A stretch of DNA of 64,000 bases from a virus, in the IMG/VR virus record IMGVR_UViG_3300044712_000179, positions 1 through 64,000 of that record; one strand, 5' to 3'. Under the pieces are notes generated by a model. That model was not told the DNA's origin. It worked only from the letters and a program-made list of their open reading frames with translations, and searched no databases. Both the position numbers and the translations under genes were made by a program. Each line of letters starts with the position of its first letter. Position 1 is the stretch's first letter. Positions 23,183 to 30,852 of this stretch are shown here, piece by piece.

Positions 23183-23522
23183 ATACGGAGAGAAGTTCGA
23201 CTCTAAATTAGAGTTGTATTTCTACGAGTTGCTTTTGGAGGCCAAGATTCCATTTGATTTTCAATCTCCTTATGAATTAGTTCCGTCATTCAAATACAAT
23301 GGTAAAACCATTAGACCAATGACATTGACTGTTGATTTTGATTTTACGGACTATGGATTGAATGTTATTGTAGACACTAAAGGGTTTTGGAGAGAGGCGA
23401 ACAAAATGAAATGGAAGCTGTTGCAATGGGGATTGAGCGACAAACAGCCTATACTATTCTTCCCTTCCTCTAGGAGGGCTTGTGTAGAGGTTATTGAAGA
23501 ACTTAAAAAGCTAATCAAATGA
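23157..23522 (+). CDS. DUF1064-type PD-(D/E)XK nuclease
   Basis: The 121-aa product has KYGEKFDSKLELYFYELLLE, FQSPYELVPSFKYNGKTIRP, then VDFDF and VIVDTKGFWREANKMKWKLL. The E, D and DTK residues form a PD-(D/E)XK site as in DUF1064 proteins. These are small phage endonucleases, possibly structure-specific (junction or flap resolution). It sits in the DNA metabolism unit. Confidence 0.75.
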   Translation: MRQIKKVHKYGEKFDSKLELYFYELLLEAKIPFDFQSPYELVPSFKYNGKTIRPMTLTVDFDFTDYGLNVIVDTKGFWREANKMKWKLLQWGLSDKQPILFFPSSRRACVEVIEELKKLIK

Positions 23523-23716
23523 TGTCAGTAGAGAGGGCCTTAGAGACCTATATTAATGTCTGTAGAAAATGCAAACATAAATGGAGGGTTATATGCGAGG
23601 TAGATTTGATTCATTGGGGAACAGGAGATGCGAGTATTCTATCTCCAAAAGAGATACAGTGCCCTGTTTGTATGACATTTTCCGAAAGAAAGAAGATGTC
23701 TGAAAGAGACTCTTAA
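23519..23716 (+). CDS. Small zinc-ribbon protein
   Basis: The 65-aa product has CRKCKHKW (residues about 15-22) and CPVC (about 49-52), a four-Cys zinc ribbon. Its start overlaps the nuclease stop. Function unknown, perhaps a nucleic-acid-binding partner of its neighbour. Confidence 0.65.
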   Translation: MMSVERALETYINVCRKCKHKWRVICEVDLIHWGTGDASILSPKEIQCPVCMTFSERKKMSERDS

Positions 23717-23724
23717 AACATTTT

Positions 23725-23756
23725 TTTGTTATTTAAAATATAAATTTGTAGTTTAG
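23725..23756 (+). promoter_or_regulatory. Early promoter for the second phosphoesterase and Tad2 genes
   Basis: TTTG (23725-23728), 20 bases, TAGTTTAG (23749-23756); the gene starts 29 bases later. TAAATTTG at 23741-23748 is an alternative -7 box with poor spacing. Confidence 0.55.
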
Positions 23757-23785
23757 CAAACTTATAACCAATCTAACCAATCCAA

Positions 23786-24832
23786 ATGAGCAAAAAACCA
23801 TTTAGACCAAGGCTGTCGGAAGAAGAGTATACTCTTTTACAAAGCATCAGAAACGAACATACAGCCTTAGAGGCGGAATGTAAGGCACAGGGTATTCCTG
23901 TGGAGTCAATTAAACAATACTGGTTCAAGGGAGAACACTTCTCTATCAATGCAAAAGGCTTATCAGGCCCTTCTTACGAAGATATTAAAGAGGAGATTAT
24001 AAATGATATGAAAGCTCACGCTCCTCAATATCCTAAAATAAAGAGAAATCCAGAAAGCTTAAAATTAAACGGACACTTGCTTGTGTTAGACCCTGCCGAT
24101 GTTCATATTGGTAAATTAGGAAGGTCTATTGAGGTTGGAGAAGAATATAATTCATTAATAGCTGTTCAGCGTGTTATGGAAGGTGTTTATGGAATATTAG
24201 ATAAGTCTTCTGGATTTAATATTGATAAGATTTTATACATCATTGGTAATGATATTTTACATATAGATACTCCAAAGAGACAAACTACTAGCGGAACACC
24301 TCAAGATACAGATGGTATGTTCTATGATTCATTCCAAACAGCTAGAAAGTTGCACGTAGAAGTGATTGAGATATTAAGAGAGATTGCTGATGTTCACGTT
24401 CAGTATGACCCATCTAATCACGATTATATGAGCGGTATGTTTTTAGCGGACTCTATTAATTCTTGGTTTCACAATGACCAGCACGTAACATTTAATGTAA
24501 CTCCTTCTCATAGAAAGTATTTTCATTATCACAACAATCTTATAGGAACTACGCACGGAGATGGTGCTAAGGAAAATGATTTGCCATTATTAATGGCTCA
24601 CGAAGCTAAACAAGAGTGGAGTATATCAGACCATAAATATTGGTATACGCATCATATTCATCACAAGCGTTCTAAGGATATTATGGGCGTTACTGTGGAG
24701 GCTTTAAGAAGCCCATCAGGCCCCGATTCGTGGCATTTCCGTAATGGCTACTGCCATTCACCGAAAGCTGTTGAAGGATTTATTCACCATAAGATTCACG
24801 GCCAAGTCGCTCGAATAACCAATTTATTTTAA
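23786..24832 (+). CDS. Calcineurin-like phosphoesterase / nuclease, SbcD/Mre11-like
   Basis: The 348-aa product has an N-terminal helical part (residues 1-90) and a metallophosphoesterase core: LVLDPADVHIGKLG, IIGNDILHIDT, YDPSNHDYMS, IGTTHGDG and YTHHIHHK supply the metal-binding D, H, N and H residues in order. Many Bacteroidetes phages carry such a protein. DNA-end processing is likely but no DNA substrate is proven. It is first in a two-gene unit. Confidence 0.75.
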   Translation: MSKKPFRPRLSEEEYTLLQSIRNEHTALEAECKAQGIPVESIKQYWFKGEHFSINAKGLSGPSYEDIKEEIINDMKAHAPQYPKIKRNPESLKLNGHLLVLDPADVHIGKLGRSIEVGEEYNSLIAVQRVMEGVYGILDKSSGFNIDKILYIIGNDILHIDTPKRQTTSGTPQDTDGMFYDSFQTARKLHVEVIEILREIADVHVQYDPSNHDYMSGMFLADSINSWFHNDQHVTFNVTPSHRKYFHYHNNLIGTTHGDGAKENDLPLLMAHEAKQEWSISDHKYWYTHHIHHKRSKDIMGVTVEALRSPSGPDSWHFRNGYCHSPKAVEGFIHHKIHGQVARITNLF

Positions 24833-24850
24833 ACAATAAAACATACAACA

Positions 24851-25108
24851 ATGGAAGAAAGTTTTTCATTCGGATCCGCTATTGAGTTCCTTAAGAACGG
24901 ATTTAAAGTATCTAGATTAGGATGGAATGGAGTTGGTATATTTATTAAACTCCAACAGCCAGACCAAAACAGTCATATGACTAGTCCTTATATCTATATA
25001 GATACTACAGAATTAGTTACTACAAATCCTAATGCACCTAAATCAAGGGTTCCTTGGTTAGCATCTCAAACAGATATGTTAGCTAATGACTGGATTACAG
25101 TAGATTAA
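24851..25108 (+). CDS. Tad2-like (DUF2829) Thoeris anti-defence protein
   Basis: The 85-aa product matches DUF2829: SFGSAIEFLKNGFKVSRLGW followed by NGVGIFIKL, PYIYIDTTE and a C-terminal PWLASQTDMLANDWITVD. The family hallmarks are R-x-GWNG near the N-terminus and W-x-x-SQ-x-DML-x-x-DW at the end. Tad2 proteins bind the cyclic ADP-ribose-type signal made by Thoeris, blocking the host abortive response. Activity here is inferred from family membership; many DUF2829 members are untested. It is the last + strand gene of the main early block. Confidence 0.8.
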   Translation: MEESFSFGSAIEFLKNGFKVSRLGWNGVGIFIKLQQPDQNSHMTSPYIYIDTTELVTTNPNAPKSRVPWLASQTDMLANDWITVD

Positions 25109-25115
25109 GAACTTC

Positions 25116-25154
25116 CCTATAATCTCAGTATTATAGGTCTGCTCCTAATAGGAG
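25116..25154 (+). terminator. Double hairpin at the end of the early block
   Basis: CCTATAAT/ATTATAGG (25116-25123/25130-25137), a perfect 8-bp stem, then CTCCT/AGGAG (25142-25146/25150-25154). No long T-tract follows. They may end the transcript, flank tRNA processing, or both. Confidence 0.4.
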
Positions 25155-25156
25155 TC

Positions 25157-25229
25157 GTCTAGGTAGTTTAAGTAGCTAAAACAGCAGCCCTCTAATCTGC
25201 AATCGGATGTGCAAGTCATCCCCTAGACT
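25157..25229 (+). tRNA. tRNA-Arg (anticodon TCT), unusual anticodon arm
   Basis: Acceptor stem GTCTAGG/CCTAGAC (25157-25163/25222-25228, 7 perfect pairs), D stem GTTT/AAAC, T stem GGATG/CATCC with loop TGCAAGT. The anticodon arm is GCAGC-CCTCTAA-TCTGC, reading TCT at 25191-25193 (decodes AGA). Odd points: C instead of T at position 33, a C/T mismatch closing the loop, and TGC instead of TTC in the T loop. No CCA is encoded. AGA is a common Arg codon in this AT-rich genome. It may be degenerate. Confidence 0.6.
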
Positions 25230-25412
25230 CTAATTAGCATAGATATAAGATAACAAGAATGGGTCATCTGGCTTAGCCATTATCCCATCATCATTGGAGA
25301 TGTATAGATTTAAATCTAGTTCATCCAAGAATTCTTTGCTATTTTTATTAGTGCACAGGTATATAATGAAATTACAATCATTGTCTGCGTGTGGTTGAAG
25401 TAATAGTATCAT
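25230..25412 (-). CDS. Hypothetical 60-aa protein (doubtful)
   Basis: Starts MILLLQPHADNDCNFIIYLC and ends right beside the tRNA. It could be the last late gene, or a chance open frame. No family recognised and no promoter motif seen upstream. Confidence 0.3.
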   Translation of the reverse strand: MILLLQPHADNDCNFIIYLCTNKNSKEFLDELDLNLYISNDDGIMAKPDDPFLLSYIYAN

Positions 25413-25434
25413 AATATTATAATAACAGCGTTAT

Positions 25435-25599
25435 ATGAAGGTAATAACAATAAGTGAATTGAGGGAAGACGAAAAGAAGATAGAGGCTTTAAAAAAGAAG
25501 AAAGCTGTTATAGAACACCAATTGAAAGTGGTGGAAGATGAAATTAGGAGTATTATATATAAATACGACTCAGGAAAGATAGATTATACTACTCGGTAG
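25435..25599 (+). CDS. Short coiled-coil protein, 54 aa
   Basis: Starts MKVITISELREDEKKIEALK, with heptads of Lys/Glu/Leu to about residue 42, then YKYDSGKIDYTTR. It reads + while neighbours read -, and its end overlaps the stop of the 25589 gene by 11 bases. The coiled-coil composition looks protein-like rather than random. Confidence 0.45.
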   Translation: MKVITISELREDEKKIEALKKKKAVIEHQLKVVEDEIRSIIYKYDSGKIDYTTR

Positions 25600-25801
25600 T
25601 AGAGCTAGAACTGCTCTGTTTTTTATACTCCTTTAATCTCAAAGCTATACCAATCGACAAATATGCGATAGATAACAAAGAGATTACGATGGTAAGAGAC
25701 ATACTAATATTGGACAAATTGAACATTTTCATTACGTTTAACATTATAGCAGCCATTGTACTTGGCACACCAACAGAATCTGAGATTTTAAAATGTTCCA
25801 T
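25589..25801 (-). CDS. Small membrane protein, holin candidate
   Basis: The 70-aa product has a hydrophobic segment near residues 10-25 and a strong one at about 32-55, then a charged, Ser-rich C-terminus. This layout fits a holin, and the gene lies in the lysis region. A TATATTTGC box lies at 25821-25829. No specific holin family is recognised. Confidence 0.45.
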   Translation of the reverse strand: MEHFKISDSVGVPSTMAAIMLNVMKMFNLSNISMSLTIVISLLSIAYLSIGIALRLKEYKKQSSSSSTTE

Positions 25802-25820
25802 TCATTATATTAATTATAGT

Positions 25821-25829
25821 GCAAATATA
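25821..25829 (-). promoter_or_regulatory. Late-type -7 box
   Basis: TATATTTGC on the - strand, 20 bases before the ATG at 25801; no TTTG at -33. Confidence 0.5.
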
Positions 25830-25835
25830 TAAATT

Positions 25836-26822
25836 TTAATCTATTTCTGACACTACTGGCATACCCATTCGATACCTAACGCCATTGTAAAGACTACCTT
25901 TTGAGCAGTTGTCACTTTCGTATAATGGCTGTAAATTGTCTAGTGAAAATGCTTTTATCAACCATTCGGGATCCTCTTTATCGAATGAAGCCAATGGCCT
26001 TATATGGTCAATATGCCATCCCCCTCTACCGTAATTATCCCAAGTCATACCTTCTGAAAACTTACTTTCAAGATGATTAACTAAGTCAAAATTTGAATAA
26101 CCAAGCATTGAAAATGTCCTACCCGTTTTATACTTAGCGTAAGATGAAATCATACTTCGCATCCTCATAGCCATTTTTATTGATGGTACTTTTATAGCTT
26201 TTTTATAATATTTTTTATCAGATTTTGCCTTTATTAATTTATATTTTTCAGTTTTTCTGCTAGCTATAATTTTTTCTTTATTTCTTTCCCTGTATTCTTT
26301 ATCTAATTTAGATTTTAATTCCTTATTTTCCAAAGTCCATTTTCGAAGATATTCTTTTCTTGAAGGCTCCTTTTTTCTACATAATTTACATATACTACGT
26401 TTCCCATATTTACCTTTTTTACTATTTCCGAATTTGCTAAATGGTAATCTTTGATTACAAGCAGAACAGCATTTACACCCGTCATCAATATAGTTTAACA
26501 TATTATTGTTTTTAATAATATCTGAAACTACGCCAAAGTAAGTATTGAGATTTCTTGCTATTTTCTTTTTTGAAAATCCTTGTTCATATAATTCTTTAAT
26601 AGGATTAATTAAATGATCTTTTGGTATTTTTTTTCTAATATAAATATTCTCATTTAATTCATTATCTTCCAATATTTCTCTAATACGCCCTACTGAAGTA
26701 TTTAATTTGCTTGCTATTTTTGTTGAAGACAATCCAATAGAATGTAAAGAAATAACATCATTGTTATTTATAATAGCTTTTCTCATATTATTAGAGCTTT
26801 GTACTGCCGCCTCCTTGGCCAT
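25836..26822 (-). CDS. HNH endonuclease with repeated HTH-like N-terminus
   Basis: The 328-aa product has two similar N-terminal HTH-like segments (VISLHSIGLSSTKIASKLNT, about residues 18-37, and LYEQGFSKKKIARNLNTY, about 73-90). A zinc-type cluster CKCCSACNQRLP..CKLC follows (about 115-150), then a basic helical part. The HNH core WHIDHIRPLASF ... FSLDNLQPLYESDNCSKG lies at about 268-308. It is a free-standing homing-type endonuclease and very AT-rich. It overlaps the next gene by 32 bases, suggesting insertion into the late region. Confidence 0.8.
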   Translation of the reverse strand: MAKEAAVQSSNNMRKAIINNNDVISLHSIGLSSTKIASKLNTSVGRIREILEDNELNENIYIRKKIPKDHLINPIKELYEQGFSKKKIARNLNTYFGVVSDIIKNNNMLNYIDDGCKCCSACNQRLPFSKFGNSKKGKYGKRSICKLCRKKEPSRKEYLRKWTLENKELKSKLDKEYRERNKEKIIASRKTEKYKLIKAKSDKKYYKKAIKVPSIKMAMRMRSMISSYAKYKTGRTFSMLGYSNFDLVNHLESKFSEGMTWDNYGRGGWHIDHIRPLASFDKEDPEWLIKAFSLDNLQPLYESDNCSKGSLYNGVRYRMGMPVVSEID

Positions 26823-27072
26823 TCCTCTGTCTATTCTTTTTCCTATCCTCTAAAACCATTCTTCCGTCTTTAGTATGGCTCATATCCTTCTTATCCCCAT
26901 TACCATAAGTTCCCGCCTTACGATTCGCCTTATTTAATTCAGCCCTATACTTCTTCTGTTTTTCAGAGGATGCATACTTCTTATCATAAGCTCTTTTACG
27001 AGCTATAGAAGATGGACTCCAGTTTAATTTTAGATAGCTAGGGTGTTTACCCGCCATAGAATTCTTAGCCAT
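26791..27072 (-). CDS. Small basic phage protein
   Basis: The 93-aa product is highly basic: ARKRAYDKKYASSEKQKKYR, ELNKANRKAGTYGNGDKKDM, SHTKDGRMVLEDRKKNRQRN. The 'R..LN.aRR..G..GnGD..D.SHt..G......NR.r' plan recurs in phage virion-region proteins and resembles a shortened HNH-like unit. Possibly DNA-binding; function unknown. Confidence 0.6.
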   Translation of the reverse strand: MAKNSMAGKHPSYLKLNWSPSSIARKRAYDKKYASSEKQKKYRAELNKANRKAGTYGNGDKKDMSHTKDGRMVLEDRKKNRQRNGQGGGSTKL

Positions 27073-27160
27073 TAATTACCAGTTTTTTGAGGTCATCCAA
27101 AGTTACTGAATTAACAGCGATAGAAGAAGGCTGTTCAGCTGGCTTATTTGTATTTGACAT
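27065..27160 (-). CDS. Very short protein, 31 aa
   Basis: Reads MSNTNKPAEQPSSIAVNSVT and ends DDLKKLVING. It overlaps the neighbouring genes at both ends (8 and 17 bases), as coupled phage genes do. The small size leaves doubt. Confidence 0.35.
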   Translation of the reverse strand: MSNTNKPAEQPSSIAVNSVTLDDLKKLVING

Positions 27161-27608
27161 AGACTGTTTTATTATTTTGTTTTATAGCCCTTAATATCTC
27201 TTTGCGTTGTTTGCCGTCTGGGCTGAAGGAAACGTGCACCCAAGCAGGGTTCTTATCGTCTCCGAATTCGTATATAAGCTGATTAAAGGGTAGGTTATCC
27301 TTGATAAACATAAATAGTTTCTTATTATCTACACCTTCTACACCCTCTACATCTAAATCAACAGCCTGACCTAAAGTATGCTCGCTATTAGAAGCACCTC
27401 CTATAAGGCGATTTAAGGCCTTACATCTGTATCCTGATGATATATGTATCGGAATGGAGAAGTGGTCTCTAATGGGCTCTAAAACATTAATACAGAGCTT
27501 TTTCAGGTTCTCTATGTGGTCGGCTGGAGGCATATTGTTAATTCCTGCTCTTTTAGCTGATTCACTGATAATAAACTCGTTTAGGTTGAAGTGTTTAGAT
27601 AATTGCAT
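27144..27608 (-). CDS. Endolysin, peptidase M15 (D,D/L,D-carboxypeptidase-like)
   Basis: The 154-aa product has M15_3 motifs: HFNLNEFIISESAKRAGINN, ISSGYRCKALNRLIGGASNS, EHTLGQAVDLDVEG, and AWVHVSFS. These give the zinc ligands H (in SEHTLGQAVDLD), D, and H (in WVHVS). It should cut the peptide part of peptidoglycan for lysis. No signal peptide is seen, so it depends on a holin. The small membrane gene at 27619 lies ten bases upstream in the same operon. Confidence 0.85.
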   Translation of the reverse strand: MQLSKHFNLNEFIISESAKRAGINNMPPADHIENLKKLCINVLEPIRDHFSIPIHISSGYRCKALNRLIGGASNSEHTLGQAVDLDVEGVEGVDNKKLFMFIKDNLPFNQLIYEFGDDKNPAWVHVSFSPDGKQRKEILRAIKQNNKTVYVKYK

Positions 27609-27618
27609 ATTTCGGTAG

Positions 27619-27822
27619 TTATTCTTCTGAAAATAGGTTAGAAATAAACTTTCCTATGAAAGCTGAGGCTAAAATGATGTATGATACAGCTTTGTAATCC
27701 TGTGCAAAACTAAAGGCAGAGGCAGCCAATGCTGCTGCGGATAAGCTGTCTGCTATCTTCCTAATCTTCTTGGGGGTAGGTTTCCAATATTCAGATAATC
27801 CAAATTTAGTTTTCATATGCAT
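27619..27822 (-). CDS. Small membrane protein, holin-like
   Basis: The 67-aa product has a basic N-terminus (SEYWKPTPKKIRKIADSLSA) and one or two hydrophobic helices (about residues 28-62). Just upstream of the endolysin gene, it is the best holin candidate by position. The start may be the ATG two codons in (27816). Confidence 0.55.
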   Translation of the reverse strand: MHMKTKFGLSEYWKPTPKKIRKIADSLSAAALAASAFSFAQDYKAVSYIILASAFIGKFISNLFSEE

Positions 27823-28422
27823 TTATTTTATTTTCCAATAAGATCCTATAGAGATAACGGTATTAGCCTGATGGTCTATACCTGCTCCTAATGTGAATAT
27901 TCTATCTTGTTTAGTCTTCACTAGTAGATTTACGGTAATGGAGTTTACGAAACTTCTAGGGTCAAATGCGGGGGTGATGCCTCCGTAGATGGAGAGACGC
28001 TTGGGAGGGGTAACTATCATCTCTTTGCTGATGACAGGGTATTTAAGCGAAGCCTTGTATTCCCTTGAGAAGATGCTGTTCTTTTGAATGGTATCTCTAA
28101 CGGCTATATATCCCAAGGAATCCATATGAAGTGTATCTAGGTAAACAGCCTTTGCCATATAATCTTTTAGGATGGCATTGGTATCTATATCGATTGTTCC
28201 GTCTACATAGATGGTTGTATCCCTAAATATCGTATCTCCCTTTACCTTTTTATAGACATTATGAGGGTAATATTGGGTATCTACCACATATTTGATGATA
28301 TCATACTCTTTTCCAGAGATAGTGGCTGTATTGCCCTTATTTTGCTGTTTAGTGGGCGATATGATGACTACTGCCGCAATAAAGGCTATCAAGCCATAAA
28401 ACAAGATATTAAACTGTTTCAT
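27823..28422 (-). CDS. Membrane-anchored envelope protein (spanin-like candidate)
   Basis: The 199-aa product has an N-terminal membrane helix (residues about 6-24), then a strand-rich extracytoplasmic part with DTQYYPHNVYKKVKGDTIFR and a C-terminal end (LTLGAGIDHQ-like FTLGAGIDH...SIGSYWKIK) resembling an outer-membrane-type strand set. Adjacent to holin and endolysin genes, it may help disrupt or bridge the envelope. No known spanin motif is present, so the call is tentative. Confidence 0.4.
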   Translation of the reverse strand: MKQFNILFYGLIAFIAAVVIISPTKQQNKGNTATISGKEYDIIKYVVDTQYYPHNVYKKVKGDTIFRDTTIYVDGTIDIDTNAILKDYMAKAVYLDTLHMDSLGYIAVRDTIQKNSIFSREYKASLKYPVISKEMIVTPPKRLSIYGGITPAFDPRSFVNSITVNLLVKTKQDRIFTLGAGIDHQANTVISIGSYWKIK

Positions 28423-28423
28423 C

Positions 28424-29470
28424 TTATTTATTTTCTAGGTATGCGATTCGTTGTTCTTGTGATTCTATGATTGCTTGTTGTTCTTGGATTGCTTTGGTTA
28501 ATAATGCTACCATATTTTGATAAGCTAATGCATCTGGAGTACCATCTTCTGCGTATTGTACAAACTCTGTCAATCCTAATTCTTGTACTTCTTCAGCTAT
28601 TAAACCAGCAAATGTTTTATCAGCATCTATATTTCCTTTCCCCTCATAAGAAACTGGTCTTAATTGCATTACTTCTGCTAATCCTTTAGTATAATCTTGG
28701 ACATTCTTTTTATACTTAATAGAAGATGTAGAACGATATAAATCTCCTCCACTTGGATTAATCCACGCATTTGCAGCGTTACCAGTTGTCCAAGTAGAAG
28801 CAGTTTTAGGAAATGAAATTAAACCATCATTTCTGGCTAATATTAAATTATTATTTGATGAATTTTGAATTATTATAGCAAATCCAGAACTATCACTTTG
28901 TCCACCAATTAAATAAGTTCCACTTCCTCCATTAACTTGTAATCTATAAGTTGGGCTGCTTGTTCCTATACCAACATCACCCCCACTTGTAATACGCATT
29001 CTTTCGGTAAAACTATTAGATGTACCAAATATTAAATTATTAGTTGAAACTATTGCTAAATCGGTACTTGAAGCTCCACCAGTAAATGCTGAGTGCTGAC
29101 CTAAATAACCATAAATTGTACCACTATATTTATAAACACTAAATGCATATCCATTTGTAACTGCATCATAATTACCATATGATGTATTAGCTGGTACAGA
29201 AAAATTAAATTGACCAGCATTTAAAGTAGCATATCCATTCCCACTATTTAATAAAAAGAAAGTACCAGCATTATGTTGTATTCTTGCTACACTTGTAACA
29301 TCTCCAATAGAAAATCCATAAGTGCTTGTAACAGATAAATTACCTGTAAATCTACCAGTACCAGTAACATCTAATCTATACGCAGGAGCTGATGTATTGA
29401 TTCCAACATTGCCATTAGCATCAACAGTCAGTCCATTTATTAAATTACCCAATTTTTGCGTATTACCCAT
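28424..29470 (-). CDS. Tail fibre/spike with C-terminal S74 chaperone domain (fibre A)
   Basis: The 348-aa product starts with a fibre stem module (LINGLTVDANGNVGINTSAP, then YRLDVTGTGRFTGNL) and ends with a peptidase S74 intramolecular chaperone domain (SSIKYKKNVQDYTKGLAEVM, FAGLIAEEVQELG, a C-terminal coiled coil). S74 domains help trimer folding and then cut themselves off. It is one of three S74-ended genes; its stem closely matches that of the 30853 gene. Confidence 0.8.
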   Translation of the reverse strand: MGNTQKLGNLINGLTVDANGNVGINTSAPAYRLDVTGTGRFTGNLSVTSTYGFSIGDVTSVARIQHNAGTFFLLNSGNGYATLNAGQFNFSVPANTSYGNYDAVTNGYAFSVYKYSGTIYGYLGQHSAFTGGASSTDLAIVSTNNLIFGTSNSFTERMRITSGGDVGIGTSSPTYRLQVNGGSGTYLIGGQSDSSGFAIIIQNSSNNNLILARNDGLISFPKTASTWTTGNAANAWINPSGGDLYRSTSSIKYKKNVQDYTKGLAEVMQLRPVSYEGKGNIDADKTFAGLIAEEVQELGLTEFVQYAEDGTPDALAYQNMVALLTKAIQEQQAIIESQEQRIAYLENK

Positions 29471-29489
29471 ATTAATCTTATTTATTATG

Positions 29490-29498
29490 GCAAATTTA
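29490..29498 (-). promoter_or_regulatory. Late-type -7 box
   Basis: TAAATTTGC on the - strand, about 20 bases before the ATG at 29470. Confidence 0.45.
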
Positions 29499-29514
29499 CG
29501 CTATTTAGGGGCCA

Positions 29515-29547
29515 TAAAAAAGCCCCCTACCTTGTGAGATAGGAGGC
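29515..29547 (-). terminator. Rho-independent terminator after the 29576 gene
   Basis: On the - strand, 29547-29537 pairs with 29532-29522 (11 pairs, two wobbles) around CACA, running into six or seven T. Confidence 0.8.
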
Positions 29548-29575
29548 TTATATATCAGTTCAATCACACCCCGCT

Positions 29576-30037
29576 CTACATTGGAACTACAGGAGCTTCT
29601 GTAGGAGCTGTTGTAGGTTCTTCTTTCTTAGCCAATACCTTATCCAATAAGATAGGCCAATACTCATCTGTTTCAATGTTATACAATTCACCTACATTCA
29701 ACTTAGGAACTTCCACCTTCTTCTCGATAGACTCTAATTCCTCAATCTTCTTCGCTAATTCCGCTTGATGGTCTGGTGGAATAAGGTAAGTACCATTCTT
29801 TTCTTCTCCCTTTCCTTCCTCTACCATCTCCTTGAATAGAGATAATCTTGTTTCTTCATATGCCTTCACTTCTTCTAAAATCTTATTAGATAATTCTGTC
29901 TGTAAGATGTGTTTAGCGCGAATGCTTAATTTGTGACCTAATACGCCTTTTGTTTTAAACGCTGGGTCTTGGCTGTTATTGCCATTTAATTCTCCAAATA
30001 AGTTAACTACTTCTCCGAGTGTTAGTGTTACTTTCAT
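29576..30037 (-). CDS. Hypothetical 153-aa helical protein
   Basis: Starts MKVTLTLGEVVNLFGELNGN, is helical with a long coiled coil (residues about 75-105), and ends in a Pro/Thr/Ala tail (EEPTTAPTEAPVVPM). The tail resembles that of the 30413 product. Located among fibre genes; may be a virion or assembly protein. Confidence 0.6.
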   Translation of the reverse strand: MKVTLTLGEVVNLFGELNGNNSQDPAFKTKGVLGHKLSIRAKHILQTELSNKILEEVKAYEETRLSLFKEMVEEGKGEEKNGTYLIPPDHQAELAKKIEELESIEKKVEVPKLNVGELYNIETDEYWPILLDKVLAKKEEPTTAPTEAPVVPM

Positions 30038-30057
30038 AATTGGTTATTGATTGATGA

Positions 30058-30396
30058 TTAAATAATTTCTTCTAAATTACCCTGTTCTACATTCCATATA
30101 ATAGAATGAACCATAGGGTGCTGGTTATTGATTTCTACCACCTCTCCCTCTTGGAAGTGTTGATAGGTGGTTGTATTCTCTGTAGTAGCAATGACTCCGC
30201 TAAATGCCTTTAATGCCTTAAATTTACGCGTATAGGAGGCGTATGGGAATAGTTCATTCAGGTATTGCTGTCTTTCATCGCAGCCGCATCCTTCCGCTCC
30301 TGCTAGTTTAGCAACAGCGTCCGCTACCTTATCTATGCCTAATGCGTGTGTAAATTTAGCGATAGTATCGCCTAATCCTTTGCTTTCCGTGCTCAT
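30058..30396 (-). CDS. Hypothetical protein with CGC-DER motif
   Basis: The 112-aa product starts with helix GLGDTIAKFTHALGIDKVAD and contains AEGCGCDERQQYLNELFPY near residues 35-53. This 'CGC..R...LN..FP' motif recurs in phage structural regions. A strand-rich C-terminus follows. Function unknown. Confidence 0.6.
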   Translation of the reverse strand: MSTESKGLGDTIAKFTHALGIDKVADAVAKLAGAEGCGCDERQQYLNELFPYASYTRKFKALKAFSGVIATTENTTTYQHFQEGEVVEINNQHPMVHSIIWNVEQGNLEEII

Positions 30397-30412
30397 TGGT
30401 TAATTGCTTTGG

Positions 30413-30805
30413 TTATTGAGCTGGAGATACAGGCATTTCTGGAACAGTAGCTGGCTCTTCAGGAGTAGGTTCTACAGGTGTAGGAGCCCAAGGGAGTGGC
30501 AAATTTATCAGAGGCGGGTTCTTGATGTTCTCTAATTGTTGAGCTAAACTAGCGTCTAGTGCTTCTACATCTAAACCATTTTCAAGCCACTGGCATACTT
30601 GAGCCTCCGTCAAATCAGGATATGCGGTAAAGTCTGTTTCTGAGGGGGTTGCGCAAGCCATAGCGCCATATACATCTGCTATAATTTCCTTCTCATTGAA
30701 GATTTCACTTGCTTGTCTGCGCCAATGTACGCAAGAGACCACATCCAATAATCCTTCAGACTTCGGCTTGGTATCCATTGCGCTAATAATCCACTTTGTA
30801 TTCAT
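30413..30805 (-). CDS. Phage protein of the 'WxIxxMD...FTxYxDLTE' type
   Basis: The 130-aa product has WIISAMDTKPKSEGLLDVVS, VHWRR, VYGAMA and TAYPDLTEAQVCQWLENGLD, ending with a Pro-rich tail (PWAPTPVEPTPEEPATVPEM). This arrangement is widespread in tailed phages next to tail fibre genes (DUF7936-type from memory). Role unknown. Confidence 0.6.
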   Translation of the reverse strand: MNTKWIISAMDTKPKSEGLLDVVSCVHWRRQASEIFNEKEIIADVYGAMACATPSETDFTAYPDLTEAQVCQWLENGLDVEALDASLAQQLENIKNPPLINLPLPWAPTPVEPTPEEPATVPEMPVSPAQ

Positions 30806-30818
30806 ATGTTTATTTTTT

Positions 30819-30827
30819 GTAAAATTA
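30819..30827 (-). promoter_or_regulatory. -7 box before the 30805 gene
   Basis: TAATTTTAC on the - strand, 13 bases before the ATG. Like the early boxes in sequence, but no TTTG is found at -33. Confidence 0.4.
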
Positions 30828-30852
30828 CTAATTTATTGCGTACGATTTATAT

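Noticed and set aside
25109-25156. A second tRNA before the tRNA-Arg
   Set aside because: The hairpins there are 8 and 5 bp with no acceptor stem or T arm.
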